From assembly GCF_014384885.1 (NCBI RefSeq), contig NZ_JACRST010000001.1:372001-436000 (forward strand): DNA of 64,000 nt, written 5' to 3'. This document shows, piece after piece, positions 42,901 to 51,468 of the stretch. Numbering within the stretch: position 1 is the first letter of the stretch; each line of letters opens with the position of its first letter. Source of the DNA: Ligaoa zhengdingensis. GTDB taxonomy: Bacteria; Bacillota; Clostridia; Oscillospirales; Ruminococcaceae. The notes under the pieces were generated by a model. The model was not told the origin of the DNA, ran no database searches, and saw only the letters and a list, made by a program, of their open reading frames with translations. A program made the position numbers and the translations under genes.

Positions 42901-44942
42901 CCCTCGGCCTTGACCGTCTCAGCCAGGAGCTGAACGTCGCGGTGCACCGCATAGACGTTTCCATAGCGGTAAAAATTCTCCGACTCCGCATCGCTGTTGG
43001 AAAACTGGTAGCGGTAGGACTGCGGATACCAGGTGTTCGGGCTCTCAGTAAACCGCGCCGTCACGCTGGCGTGACCCTGTTCATCGGTGACCACCTGGGC
43101 GCCGCTGAGCTCGAGCCCTGAGCTCCAGGTGCTCGCCTGGGCGGAGAAGGAGGACGCCGGGGTGCCGTCGTAAAGCGACACATCGAAGTTGATGACCGCC
43201 TGCCCGGTTTCATACGCCGCGTAGACCATCTGTTCGGTCGCGGTAGTCGCGGTATAGATCGGCTTGACGAAGTCCTCCACGCGCAGATATTCCGTGCGCA
43301 AGGTGGTTTCCCCGGCCTTCAGCTCGAGGGAGGCCCAGTAGTTCTGCTGCATATTTTCAAATTTGAGTTCGCCGGTGAAGGTGCCGTCGCTTTGCAGCGG
43401 CAGTTCGACACTCGCTACGCCGCCCTCCAGCTCGATAGTCACAGTTTCAGGCGCGGGCGTCTCCGGGCTGCGCGGCATCACCGTGCCCCAGACCATAATG
43501 CTATCGGAGGTGTGATAGATCGGCCGGTCGGTAAACAGGTAGGACATATATTTGTGCGCATCCAACGCCGCCGGTTCGTCGTAGCTGTAAAAATACCCCA
43601 CATCCACGAAGGTGTGCTCCTCGCTGGTGACGGTGACCGCACCGCCGCCAGCCTCCGATGGAGTGTCTGTGGTAAACAGGCCGTTTTCGATCATCACCGT
43701 GCCGTCTGCGGCGGTCTGGCCCTTAGCGCGGAACGCGCCGGTGATCTCGATCACCGCGCCCTCGACCGGGTTTCCGGTGGAGGCGTCGTTCACCCATCCC
43801 AAGAGGGTTTCGCCGTTCATCATGTAGAACACCGATAGATCGCTCACCTGCAAAAACATCTGTCGCTTGAGGGTATTGCCCCCGGTGGTGAGCTCAAATT
43901 CCACCGCGTACCATCCCTCGGGCAACGCCTCGGGGAACTGGAGCAGCTTGCGCCCCGCATAGCGGTAATTGTTCTCCTGGCCCTGCGCCGAATCGATCGG
44001 CTGCACTTCAAACGAGGCGCGCTGCTGCAGGCCCTCGGTGTCGATGGTGGTGGTGACATATTTGTAGCGCGGCTGCCGCACATTTTGCAGGAGCTGCTCG
44101 CGGTATGCTTTGAAACCGCCGAAGTCGTACACCGTCACCTGCACCTTGCGTTCGCTTTGCGGAACCGATTCCTCTATGTACACCGGAACCAGCGGCGTTT
44201 CGCTGGTCAACGAATTCATGCTGACCCCGTTGCCGGAGAGCTGGAACAGGTATCGCGTCTCCTCGTCCTCCTGGCTCGCCGTGACAAACGAGAAGGTGAC
44301 CGGCTGCTCGAGTTTTGCCCCGCTCTTTGATTCCAGCGAAGTATCCACCGTCACCGTATAGCGGGTGTTCGGCTCCAACGCGCCCTGCGGATAAAACACA
44401 AAGCGCCGGTCGCCGGCGGAGAAATCGCCCTCGACTGCGGGCTCAATGGAAAATGCCTGCCGGTAGCGTTCCAGGTCGATGTCGCTGCTGTTGAACTCCA
44501 GTTCAATACCCGTACTGGTGGGCACCTTCTGCCCATTGTCCGCCGGGAATACCGACCGCAGGACCAACGCATTGCGCACATGAAATGCAAACTTTTTCCC
44601 CAGCGCCGTAATGGTGTAGTTTTCCCCTGCAAACAGCGGCTGGAATGGCTGCAAGGTGAAGGTATCGCCCTGTTCGCCGGTCAGATCGAACGAAAACGCC
44701 GGTTCAACTGTGATCTGCTCGCGCAGCTCCTCCGCTGTGGTGGTTCCATTGACGGTGATAGCAAACGCTCCGTCCGGCGCGACGCCCTCCTCGGTGGCGC
44801 CGATCGCCTTCATCTGTACATCCCGCACCGAGCGCAGGCAGATGACAACTACAGCGGCTACCAACAGCAAAAGCGCGCCCGAGCAGAGGCCCCAAAAAAG
44901 TTTGCTGGTTTTATATTTATCCCAAAATCCTCTCATTTCCAT
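39984..44942 (-). CDS. Membrane-anchored alpha-2-macroglobulin-family protein
   Basis: 1652 residues from the ATG after AAAGGAG. One N-terminal transmembrane helix (about 15-38). Ig-like domains follow (about 60-215), then the MG2 region with TDRPIYHTSDSIMVWG, the bait-region domain, and the A2M domain with WFQVLKTDGDGRAKC and PDNITEWRMTSLAL. The thioester motif CxEQ of trapping macroglobulins is not seen where expected; LLCSGYGNRTDLRIA stands there. It therefore resembles the non-thioester bacterial type. A role in protecting the cell surface from proteases is known for the family, not shown here. The C-terminal region ends with a macroglobulin-like receptor-binding fold. Confidence 0.85.
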   Translation of the reverse strand: MEMRGFWDKYKTSKLFWGLCSGALLLLVAAVVVICLRSVRDVQMKAIGATEEGVAPDGAFAITVNGTTTAEELREQITVEPAFSFDLTGEQGDTFTLQPFQPLFAGENYTITALGKKFAFHVRNALVLRSVFPADNGQKVPTSTGIELEFNSSDIDLERYRQAFSIEPAVEGDFSAGDRRFVFYPQGALEPNTRYTVTVDTSLESKSGAKLEQPVTFSFVTASQEDEETRYLFQLSGNGVSMNSLTSETPLVPVYIEESVPQSERKVQVTVYDFGGFKAYREQLLQNVRQPRYKYVTTTIDTEGLQQRASFEVQPIDSAQGQENNYRYAGRKLLQFPEALPEGWYAVEFELTTGGNTLKRQMFLQVSDLSVFYMMNGETLLGWVNDASTGNPVEGAVIEITGAFRAKGQTAADGTVMIENGLFTTDTPSEAGGGAVTVTSEEHTFVDVGYFYSYDEPAALDAHKYMSYLFTDRPIYHTSDSIMVWGTVMPRSPETPAPETVTIELEGGVASVELPLQSDGTFTGELKFENMQQNYWASLELKAGETTLRTEYLRVEDFVKPIYTATTATEQMVYAAYETGQAVINFDVSLYDGTPASSFSAQASTWSSGLELSGAQVVTDEQGHASVTARFTESPNTWYPQSYRYQFSNSDAESENFYRYGNVYAVHRDVQLLAETVKAEGGGRDVQISTYQVDLSRVDGEEDLWNVETLRGAPISRTVTAEIHKVYYTRETLGWYYDFVSRESRESYDYKEHDDVVETRTVTTGADGMAVLTGLPQSDNDNCYYVVLRTPDTGERTVETTAYLGMLYERGQNDGIHQYVLNKVVDPNAADLNDLGGDEATWRLNQIRSQFMDEEAVTFQLEDNTAAVAGFTGRILYSVVQDGFSRTAVISDARFTLPFEEGLLPNYVITGAYFDGKHVYALDNKYMYFDPKQRELEVELTADRESYHPADTATVTATVKQKATGQPVKNASVVLAVVDEAIFAIKEQQIDILDSLYESVYHPNLIKYTSYLQNEYGGGGEKGGGGGEADVRTDFKDTAWFQVLKTDGDGRAKCQFKLPDNITEWRMTSLALTPQGQAGSVTTKVKATQEYFVLPIVNETILEGDTFAVMLRSAGVAIGDNDPVRYTVRVQGGGIDKVVEASSTAKGYGVATFENLDRGEYTMTITGSCGQYSDSVRLPFSVIGSGVEVSLVKTVELKNGISIEPLRYPVNVAVYDRTQQFRSRILNHLLCSGYGNRTDLRIARTYAAREFERQGAQWYDEEALQQSFSDVMNQSGAISLFPYSEYDIEYTAKAYLAAPELFPPERIRGSITPADVDAMSGAKSAFYLLQASVGGELPDDLAQRIDSDTTLDYVDKMYLAATLAVSDDQKAALTCYNSLVRPNLETLTGISGEIAYRVRDSVDPSRSQHDCTAAASLLASVLNTEEAKGLANALLEKQSFYETYPLELMIYLTRVQPEKGTNAKFSYVMGGKTITEELKEGICYLSFSKTQLATANFKVLSGDVWADVYYTGAPDQTADQSRKTIGLTKTIEPVEGDFSRGKLVKITLTPDLSVFDQDLGSTELVIDDYIPSGMRFERYHYEDAVQGNSWYLASRQGQRLRFSAWGDHGALTPIIYYARCAAPGDYVVESAYISSASSDLWGATDRAEVKLS

Positions 44943-44979
44943 ACCATCTCCTTTCTCAGGTAAATCACCTGATGTTATC

Positions 44980-45008
44980 AGTATATGGCAATTGAGGTTA
45001 TTTTTCAA
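44980..45008 (-). promoter_or_regulatory. Promoter of the macroglobulin operon
   Basis: Minus-strand TTGAAA (45003-45008) and TATACT (44980-44985), 17-bp spacer, 38 bp upstream of the start codon. Confidence 0.6.
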
Positions 45009-45047
45009 TCATTTCGTGCGATTGTCCCCTGTTTGGTCAATCATTTT

Positions 45048-45076
45048 TTGCATTTTAGGGCGGAGTTCCCTATTAT
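45048..45076 (+). promoter_or_regulatory. Promoter of the GH18 gene
   Basis: TTGCAT (45048-45053) and TATTAT (45071-45076), 17-bp spacer. The transcript would have a 160-base leader without obvious features. Confidence 0.5.
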
Positions 45077-45246
45077 TTTTTGTTTAATATAGATAAAGTT
45101 TCACACAAATTTTTCATCACAAAAAGTGCCGATTTTTCTTCCAACATTTCAGCGGTTGTCTCACGTCCAATCCTCTGTTAACATTTTATTCACCATCCTG
45201 GTACCAGCATTCTTCCCTACAAAATACTGTAAATGAGGTTATTTCT

Positions 45247-46620
45247 ATGTTAAAACTCACGCCCCGGACGGCGCGATGGCTGATCATCGGTGGATCGGCT
45301 GCTGTTGCACTGACCGTCGCGCTTGTTTTCCTGTTCACAGCTTTTTCCCAACCGGAAAGTTCCGAAGAATCGCGCTCCCCTTCCAGCAGCAGCTCCCTTT
45401 CCTCTGAGGAATCTTCAGAGTCGAGCAGCACATCCTCTTCAGAGTCAGAAAGCTCGTCCTCCAGCGAAAGCTCGAGTTCGTCGTCTTCTTCATCCTCTTC
45501 GTCCTCTTCCTCCAGTTCGTCGTCCTCCAGCTCAAAGGCTCCGGAATCAAGCGCCTCCGAAGCCACCCCAGTAAAACCGACCTCCAAACCCGGCAAATAT
45601 GTGGTGGGATACTACGCCTCTTGGGCGACTGGAAGCGGCCTGCCGCCCAGTTCGATCGACGCCAGCCTGCTTACCCACCTCAACTATGCGTTCGCGGACA
45701 TCAGCTCGCAAAATAAGCTGGTGCTCGCCAATCCCACCACCGACCGCAACAACTTCAAGGGACTGCGCTCCCTCAAAGAGGCCAATCCCCACCTGGTCAC
45801 GCTCATTTCGGTGGGCGGCTGGGACTACTCCACCAACTTTTCCAGCGCTGCGTCCACCGCATCCTCCCGCGCGACCTTCGCCCAAAGCTGTGTGGACTTC
45901 ATCGTGGAGCACGGGTTCGACGGCGTCGACTTGGATTGGGAATTCCCGAGCGCAAGCGACCGAAAAAACTTTACCCTGCTGCTGCGTGAAGTGCGTTCCA
46001 AGCTGGACGAGCTTTCCGCCAAAAACGGCCGCCCCTACTATCTGACCATTGCCGGGGCGCCCAACCGCAGCTTTTTGAACAACATCGAGCCGCAGGCAGT
46101 CGCTTCCCTGGTGGATTACATCTTCCTGATGGGCTACGATATGCACGGCCCGTGGGACAACTACGCGGATCTCACCGCTCCGCTCTACCCGGCCAACGAG
46201 GATTCGCCCCACTACGCCAACAGCGTCAGCGAAGCGGTACAGCTTTATCTGAACGCCGGCGTCTCGGCCTCCAAAATCGTTCTGGGAATGCCGCTTTACG
46301 GCTACCGCTACTCCGTCTATGACGGGCGTGACGACGGGCTGTTCGGCAGTTTTTCCTCGGCAAAATCGATCGGTTTTGATCTGATCAAGAAGAACTATCT
46401 ATCCGATTCGAGCTTTGACCAATATTACCACAGCGACGCGAGAGTGCCTTATCTGTTCGATGGCGAGACCTTCATCTCGTACGACGACGAAGATTCTGTG
46501 GCGGAGAAGGCATCTTATGCGAGATCCAAGGGCCTTGCCGGCATCGGCGCCTGGGAACTTTCTCACAATAAAAATTTCCAGCTATTGAAAAGTGCACGAC
46601 GCGCACTGCTCAATTCCTAA
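45247..46620 (+). CDS. Secreted or anchored GH18 glycosidase (chitinase-like) with poly-Ser linker
   Basis: 457 residues. An N-terminal hydrophobic segment (about 13-33) lacks a clear cleavage site and may serve as an anchor. A low-complexity Ser/Glu and then pure Ser linker (about 37-97) follows. The GH18 barrel (about 117-457) has SVGGW and the catalytic DGVDLDWE, with Glu232 as proton donor. MGYDMHGPW and GIGAWELSHN are also typical. GH18 enzymes cut chitin, peptidoglycan-like or N-glycan substrates; a role at the cell wall or in the mucus is inferred. ATG after GAGG. Confidence 0.9.
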   Translation: MLKLTPRTARWLIIGGSAAVALTVALVFLFTAFSQPESSEESRSPSSSSSLSSEESSESSSTSSSESESSSSSESSSSSSSSSSSSSSSSSSSSSSKAPESSASEATPVKPTSKPGKYVVGYYASWATGSGLPPSSIDASLLTHLNYAFADISSQNKLVLANPTTDRNNFKGLRSLKEANPHLVTLISVGGWDYSTNFSSAASTASSRATFAQSCVDFIVEHGFDGVDLDWEFPSASDRKNFTLLLREVRSKLDELSAKNGRPYYLTIAGAPNRSFLNNIEPQAVASLVDYIFLMGYDMHGPWDNYADLTAPLYPANEDSPHYANSVSEAVQLYLNAGVSASKIVLGMPLYGYRYSVYDGRDDGLFGSFSSAKSIGFDLIKKNYLSDSSFDQYYHSDARVPYLFDGETFISYDDEDSVAEKASYARSKGLAGIGAWELSHNKNFQLLKSARRALLNS

Positions 46621-46650
46621 TCGCTTTTTCTAATCGTACATACGCGTCGC

Positions 46651-46740
46651 GCTCAGGTCAATACTAATGGTACAGGCAGCCACTGGGCGACCTGAAATTC
46701 CGAAAGGTCGCATGGAACATGCGCTTTCGGCCTGAGGTGG
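46651..46740 (+). ncRNA. Structured leader RNA upstream of the 60-residue ORF (candidate cis-regulator)
   Basis: Several helices can form. A: TCAGGTC (46653-46659) with GACCTGA (46689-46695). B: CTCAGG (46652-46657) with CCTGAG (46731-46736), which includes the ribosome site of the next gene. C: GCGACC (46687-46692) with GGTCGC (46706-46711). D: a long hairpin CGAAAG/CTTTCG plus CGCAT/ATGCG (46701-46729). A and B use the same 5' strand, so pairing A frees and pairing B hides the ribosome site. I do not recognise a known riboswitch consensus. Confidence 0.5.
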
Positions 46741-46744
46741 TCAG

Positions 46745-46927
46745 ATGAACGATATTTTCAACAATCTAAACGATTACTTTTCCTTTGGCTTCGCAGATGT
46801 ATCGGGGGCATCCTATTTCGATACGCTGCCCGATGAGGTCAAACAGGCCGTCAATGAGCACATCGACGAATTTCATTCGATGGACGAGCTCAGGCGGTTT
46901 GCAGAAACAATGATGCGCAAGGGTTAA
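46745..46927 (+). CDS. Small protein of unknown function
   Basis: 60 residues (MNDIFNNLNDYFSFGFADVSG, ending RRFAETMMRKG), acidic, no membrane segment. GAGGTGG lies 7 bp before the ATG and a good terminator follows directly, so it is very likely a real gene. It may be co-transcribed with the GH18 gene, since no terminator stands between them. The structured region just upstream may control its translation. Confidence 0.65.
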   Translation: MNDIFNNLNDYFSFGFADVSGASYFDTLPDEVKQAVNEHIDEFHSMDELRRFAETMMRKG

Positions 46928-46929
46928 AA

Positions 46930-46966
46930 GGAGCGGCTCAGCGATATGATCTGAGCCGCTCTTTTT
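46930..46966 (+). terminator. Terminator of the small gene
   Basis: Perfect 11-bp stem GAGCGGCTCAG/CTGAGCCGCTC, then TTTTTT. Confidence 0.9.
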
Positions 46967-47082
46967 TATTTCAGCGGCGATAAGGCGAAAGCCTCACCGC
47001 TCTCTGCGCCCGGATATCGAGGTCATTTTTTGATGGCATCACAAATAGAGCAATTTAAAGTGGGGTATTGGGAAAAAGAAAA

Positions 47083-47116
47083 AACGGCTTAGACGTGATA
47101 TCTAAGCCGTTTTTTG
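47083..47116 (-). terminator. Terminator of tRNA-Leu (bidirectional)
   Basis: AACGGCTTAGA/TCTAAGCCGTT, 7-nt loop, with T-runs on both strands. It lies directly after the encoded CCA end of the tRNA. Confidence 0.88.
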
Positions 47117-47202
47117 TGGTGCGAAGGATGGGACTTGAACCCACACAGTCTTGCGACCGCTAGCACCTCAAGCTAGTGCGTCTGCCATTCCGCCACCCTC
47201 GC
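47117..47202 (-). tRNA. tRNA-Leu (GAG)
   Basis: 86 nt with encoded CCA. Acceptor GCGAGGG pairs with CCTTCGC (one G-T). The anticodon arm is CTAGC-TTGAGGT-GCTAG, anticodon GAG. A long variable arm (CGGTCGCAAGACTG region) is typical of tRNA-Leu, and the T loop TTCAAGT is canonical. Confidence 0.96.
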
Positions 47203-47234
47203 ATTGTTGCCACACATGCTGTGCAACGTAAACT

Positions 47235-47263
47235 ATTATATCAACCGATGAAATAAATGTCAA
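47235..47263 (-). promoter_or_regulatory. Promoter of tRNA-Leu
   Basis: Consensus TTGACA (47258-47263) and TATAAT (47235-47240) on the minus strand, spacer 17 bp. Confidence 0.85.
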
Positions 47264-47449
47264 GCTATTTTTAACCTTTTCTTCTGATTCTTCTGAAAAC
47301 CTCCGTGGCAAACCGGCCGATCTTATGATATACTTAACAATAGTTTTTCTAGTACGGGTGTGATGCGCCTATTTTCCAACGCATCTGAAAAAACAGCCCT
47401 TATTCGGGCAGAATAAACGATTGATTACACAGTGAGGAGGCAACGATCG

Positions 47450-48910
47450 ATGAACAAGGATTTATGGGACGAGTGCGAACCCCGGGCGGTGCTGGAATAT
47501 TTTCAGGAGATCAGCGCCATTCCCCGTTCGTCGAGCAACGAAAAAGGGGTCGCAGACTATCTGGAGGGATTTGCACGCAAACACAATCTCCCCTGTTACC
47601 GCGACGCACTACACAACGTAGTGATTAAAAAAGCGGGCAGCGCGGGATGCGAGCATCTGCCCGCAGTGATGCTACAGGGCCACACCGACATGGTATGCGA
47701 AAAGAATGCGGGCACCGTGCACGATTTCTCCAAAGACCCGATTGAGCTGGAGGTGACCGACGGTTGGCTGCACGCCAAAGGAACCACCCTGGGCGCGGAC
47801 AACGGCATCGCTGTGGCGATGATGCTGGCGCTGCTCTCGGATGATTCCCTGCGCCATCCGCCGCTGGAATGCGTGTTCACTGTGCAGGAGGAGACCGGCT
47901 TGACCGGCGCGTCTGAGCTCGACGGCAGCGTACTGGACGCCCGCATGATGATCAACCTCGATTCAGAAGAGGAAGGCGTAGCGACGGTGAGCTGCGCGGG
48001 CGGGATGCGCGTCCGGCTGTTCAAAGCGGTCGAGTGGACCGACGCATCCGGCACCTTCCCGATGGAGATTTCGATTCGCGGGCTGCTGGGCGGGCACTCC
48101 GGCGCGGACATCCACCTGGAGCACGGCAATGCGAACAAGCTGATGAGCAGGATGCTCTATGCGGTACAGCAGGCGGTTTCCACGCGCCTCTGCTCGATCC
48201 GCGGCGGCAACAAGGACAATGCGATCGCCCGGGAAAGCGACTGCGTGCTCACATTTGAAACCGCATCCGACCGCGACCGCGCGCAGAAGATCGCCGAGAC
48301 GTTGGGTGCGGAGATCCGTGCGGAATTTGCCGCCGCCGAACCGGATGTCCAGATCACGGTACGGCCGGTGGACGGGTGTGCGCGCTGCATGAGCAGCCAC
48401 AACACGCAGGAGCTCGCCCGCCTGCTCTATCTGGCACCCGATGGGATGCGCAAGCGCAATGTGCAAAAGGGCGGCTTCGTCGTCTGCTCGGTCAACCTCG
48501 GGGTGGTGGCCACCGGCGACGAAGAGGTGATGGTCTGCTTCTCCCCGCGCAGCTCGGTGGATTCCCTGCAACGCGACACCCGCCAGGAGCTCGAGCTGCT
48601 GGCCGAGCTGTTTGGCTGCCGCGTCGCTGTGGACGGCGAGTACCCCGGCTGGAGCTATGCTGAGGTGTCGCGCGTGCGCGACATATTCTGCGAAACCTAC
48701 CGCGAGCTATTCCACAGCGAATTGCGCATTGAGGCGATTCATGCTGGACTGGAATGCGGCTTGTTCAGCGGCAAGCTGCCCGGACTCGACGCGATTGCGG
48801 TGGGCCCCACCATGCGCGGAGTGCACACCCCCGACGAGGCGCTCGATCTGGCAAGCTGCGAACGCTTCTGGCGCCTGCTGACCCATGTGCTGGAAAATCT
48901 GTCCAAATAA
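47450..48910 (+). CDS. pepD: Aminoacyl-histidine dipeptidase (PepD, M20 family)
   Basis: 486 residues from the ATG after GAGGAGG. Di-zinc peptidase motifs: GHTDMVCE (first His and Asp), GADNGIAVAM (bridging Asp), QEETGLTGA (catalytic Glu and ligand), NLDSEEE and a late His. It has the inserted lid domain of the M20C type. It cleaves dipeptides such as carnosine or Cys-Gly in the cytoplasm. The OPT peptide transporter gene is downstream, so uptake and hydrolysis are linked by context, although a terminator separates them. Confidence 0.93.
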   Translation: MNKDLWDECEPRAVLEYFQEISAIPRSSSNEKGVADYLEGFARKHNLPCYRDALHNVVIKKAGSAGCEHLPAVMLQGHTDMVCEKNAGTVHDFSKDPIELEVTDGWLHAKGTTLGADNGIAVAMMLALLSDDSLRHPPLECVFTVQEETGLTGASELDGSVLDARMMINLDSEEEGVATVSCAGGMRVRLFKAVEWTDASGTFPMEISIRGLLGGHSGADIHLEHGNANKLMSRMLYAVQQAVSTRLCSIRGGNKDNAIARESDCVLTFETASDRDRAQKIAETLGAEIRAEFAAAEPDVQITVRPVDGCARCMSSHNTQELARLLYLAPDGMRKRNVQKGGFVVCSVNLGVVATGDEEVMVCFSPRSSVDSLQRDTRQELELLAELFGCRVAVDGEYPGWSYAEVSRVRDIFCETYRELFHSELRIEAIHAGLECGLFSGKLPGLDAIAVGPTMRGVHTPDEALDLASCERFWRLLTHVLENLSK

Positions 48911-48925
48911 AATCTGGTTGATCTG

Positions 48926-48967
48926 CCGGGCTCTGTGCGGAGAACTGCCGCACGGCGCCCGGTTTTT
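48926..48967 (+). terminator. Terminator of pepD
   Basis: CCGGGC/GCCCGG outer stem, TGTGCGG/CCGCACGG inner stem, then TTTTT. Confidence 0.88.
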
Positions 48968-49091
48968 GCATATTATGCCGCCCATAAGGAAAGAATAAGG
49001 GAAAAGTTTCTGATTTTGTACAGGAAAATTTGACATCTATCATCGGAAACGACATCTGCAAACTTTGCTTCACATAGAAAGGGTGCGTAAT

Positions 49092-51041
49092 ATGGCAAAT
49101 GACAAATCCAGCTTTAAGCCCTATATCCCCGCCGACAAAACCCTGCCGGAGTTCACCGCAACCTCGGTGATTTTGGGCATCCTGTTGGCGGTGCTGTTCG
49201 GCGCTGCCAACGCCTACCTGGGGCTTCGCGTGGGTATGACTGTCTCTGCGTCGATCCCCGCCGCGGTCATCTCGATGGGCGTTATCCGCGTTATCATGAA
49301 AAAGGACTCGATCCTGGAAAATAACCTGGTACAGACCATCGGCTCCGCAGGCGAATCTGTGGCGGCCGGCGCGATCTTCACCCTGCCGGCTATGTTCATG
49401 TGGATGGAGGAATGGGGACGGGGCGCCCCTTCGCTGCTGGAAATCTTCCTGATCGCGCTGGTGGGCGGCCTGCTGGGCGTGCTGTTCATGATCCCCCTGC
49501 GCAAGGCGCTCATCGTGGAGGAGCACGGCACCCTGCCCTACCCCGAGGGCACCGCCTGCGCCGAAGTGCTGCTGGCCGGCGAGGAGGGCGGTGCGAAGGC
49601 CTCCACCGTATTCGCCGGGCTTGGAATCGCGGCAATTTACAAATTCATCGCGGATGGGCTGAAGCTGTTCCCCAGCGAGGTACATCACGAAATCCGCTCC
49701 TACAAGGGCTCCGCAGTCGGCGTGGACGTGCTGCCCGCCCTGGTGGGTGTGGGCTATATCTGCGGGCCGCGCATCGCCGGTTACATGCTGGCGGGCGGCG
49801 TGGTGGGCTGGCTGGTGCTGATGCCGCTGCTCAGCCTGTTCGGCGGAGACGTGCTGCTGTTTCCCGGCCTCAAGCCGATCAGCGAGATGGCCTCGAGCGA
49901 CATCTGGGGCAGCTACATCCGCTACATCGGTGCAGGCGCGGTGGCTGCGGGCGGTATCATGAGCCTGATCAAATCGCTGCCGCTGATCGTGCGGACGTTC
50001 GGCCACGCGCTTGGGGGACTCGCCAAAAAGGGCAGCCACACCAACAACGGCCTGCGCACCGACGACGACATCGACATGAAATATATTATCATCGGCATCG
50101 TCATCATCATTCTTGCGATCTGGCTGCTGCCGGTCTTCCCCGTCAATCTCTTCAGCGCCGCCATCATTGCGATTTTCGGCTTCTTCTTTGCCACCGTGTC
50201 GTCCCGTCTGGTGGGCCTAGTGGGCAGCAGCAACAACCCTGTGTCCGGTATGGCCATCGCCACCCTGCTGATTTCAACCCTGCTGCTCAAAGCCACCGGG
50301 CGGATCGGCCAGGAAGGCATGTTGGGCGCCATCGCCATCGGTTCGATCATCTGCATCGTCGCGGCGATCGCCGGCGACACCTCCCAGGACCTCAAAACCG
50401 GCTATATCCTGGGCGCTACCCCGAAGAAACAGCAGTACGGCGAGGTCATCGGCGTGTTCACCGCCGCGCTGGCCATCGGCGGCGTGCTTTACCTGCTGAA
50501 CGCCGCCTGGGGCTACGGCTCCACCGATCTGCCCGCCCCACAGGCCATCCTGATGAAGATGGTGGTGGAGGGCGTGATGGGTGGCAACCTGCCCTGGACG
50601 CTGGTGGTCGCGGGCGCGGGGCTCGCGGTCGCGGTGGAGATTCTGCGCATCCCGGTGCTGCCGTTTGCGGTGGGGCTTTATCTGCCGATCCACCTCAGCG
50701 CAGGCATCATGGTGGGCGGCCTCATCCGGCTGTTCATTGAAAAGGTCAAGGGCATCTCCGAAGAGAAGCGCAAGGACGCTGTGGACCGCGGCATCCTTTA
50801 TACCTCCGGCATGATTGCGGGCGAGGGCCTGGTGGGTATCCTGCTCGCGGTGTTCGCCATCATCCCGATGGGCGTGGACGCGGCCGGGGATAAAATCTCC
50901 CTGAGCAACGTGATCGATCTCTCCTCGCGCGGCATTTCGCTGGGCACCATTGGGTCCATCGTCTTCTTTTTGCTGCTGCTCTACACCCTGTTGCGCGCTT
51001 CCCTTTGGCACAGAGAAAAGCCGCAGCCGTCCGGGCGGTGA
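49092..51041 (+). CDS. OPT-family oligopeptide transporter
   Basis: 649 residues with about 14-16 transmembrane segments and the family signatures NAYLGLRVGMTVSASIPAAV, TIGSAGESVAAGAIFTLPA and LPYPEGTACAEVL. The ATG is next to GAAAGGG; a TTG nine codons earlier is not used. Bacterial OPT proteins import oligopeptides, glutathione-like compounds or metal chelates by proton coupling. Its stop overlaps the ribosome site of a PqqD-like gene, so the two are co-translated. Confidence 0.92.
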   Translation: MANDKSSFKPYIPADKTLPEFTATSVILGILLAVLFGAANAYLGLRVGMTVSASIPAAVISMGVIRVIMKKDSILENNLVQTIGSAGESVAAGAIFTLPAMFMWMEEWGRGAPSLLEIFLIALVGGLLGVLFMIPLRKALIVEEHGTLPYPEGTACAEVLLAGEEGGAKASTVFAGLGIAAIYKFIADGLKLFPSEVHHEIRSYKGSAVGVDVLPALVGVGYICGPRIAGYMLAGGVVGWLVLMPLLSLFGGDVLLFPGLKPISEMASSDIWGSYIRYIGAGAVAAGGIMSLIKSLPLIVRTFGHALGGLAKKGSHTNNGLRTDDDIDMKYIIIGIVIIILAIWLLPVFPVNLFSAAIIAIFGFFFATVSSRLVGLVGSSNNPVSGMAIATLLISTLLLKATGRIGQEGMLGAIAIGSIICIVAAIAGDTSQDLKTGYILGATPKKQQYGEVIGVFTAALAIGGVLYLLNAAWGYGSTDLPAPQAILMKMVVEGVMGGNLPWTLVVAGAGLAVAVEILRIPVLPFAVGLYLPIHLSAGIMVGGLIRLFIEKVKGISEEKRKDAVDRGILYTSGMIAGEGLVGILLAVFAIIPMGVDAAGDKISLSNVIDLSSRGISLGTIGSIVFFLLLLYTLLRASLWHREKPQPSGR

Positions 51042-51055
51042 GGAGGATTGACACT

Positions 51056-51424
51056 ATGAGCAAACGCAAAAAATCCGCCGCCAATTACCTCGATTATATC
51101 CCGGAGCGCAACCCGGAATTTTTCTGGGAGCGCCGTCCGGAAGGGGTCGTAGTCAAGGTGCCGCACACCGGCTTTTACGACCGCCTGGCTCAGATGCTGT
51201 TCCGCAAGCCCGAGGCGAGCCGGATCACCCTCGACCGGTTTGGCAGTTTCGTCTGGGAACAGGTGGACGGCGAGCGCTCAGTCTATGAGATCGCGCAGCT
51301 TGTCAAGCAGGAATACGGCGAAGAGGCCGAGCCGCTCTACGAGCGTATCGTCACCTATTTTGGCATCCTGCGTGACAACCGATTCATCAACTTCCAGCAC
51401 GAACGGATCAAGGCCCAACACTGA
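51056..51424 (+). CDS. PqqD-like protein (RiPP recognition element) partnered with OPT
   Basis: 122 residues from the ATG behind AGGAGG. Residues about 60-115 (SRITLDRFGSFVWEQVDGERSVYEIAQLVKQEYGEE) match the PqqD/RRE winged-helix fold: D-x-G-x3-W then D-G-E-R-x-V-x-E-I. Such domains hold precursor peptides for radical SAM enzymes, but no such enzyme or peptide is seen nearby. The N-terminal 45 residues (NYLDYIPERNPEFFWERR) are extra. Association with a peptide transporter suggests binding of an imported or modified peptide; inferred. Confidence 0.8.
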   Translation: MSKRKKSAANYLDYIPERNPEFFWERRPEGVVVKVPHTGFYDRLAQMLFRKPEASRITLDRFGSFVWEQVDGERSVYEIAQLVKQEYGEEAEPLYERIVTYFGILRDNRFINFQHERIKAQH

Positions 51425-51426
51425 AT

Positions 51427-51468
51427 GCTGCCCCGCCGGGAGAAAAATGCCCGGCGGGGCAGCATTAT
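51427..51468 (+). terminator. Terminator of the OPT-pqqD unit
   Basis: 14-bp GC-rich stem GCTGCCCCGCCGGG/CCCGGCGGGGCAGC followed by ATTATT. Confidence 0.85.

Noticed and set aside
45370..45540. Poly-Ser codon tract in the GH18 gene as a phase-variable repeat
   Set aside because: Codons are mixed (TCC, TCG, TCT, AGC, AGT), so slippage is unlikely; it is a linker.
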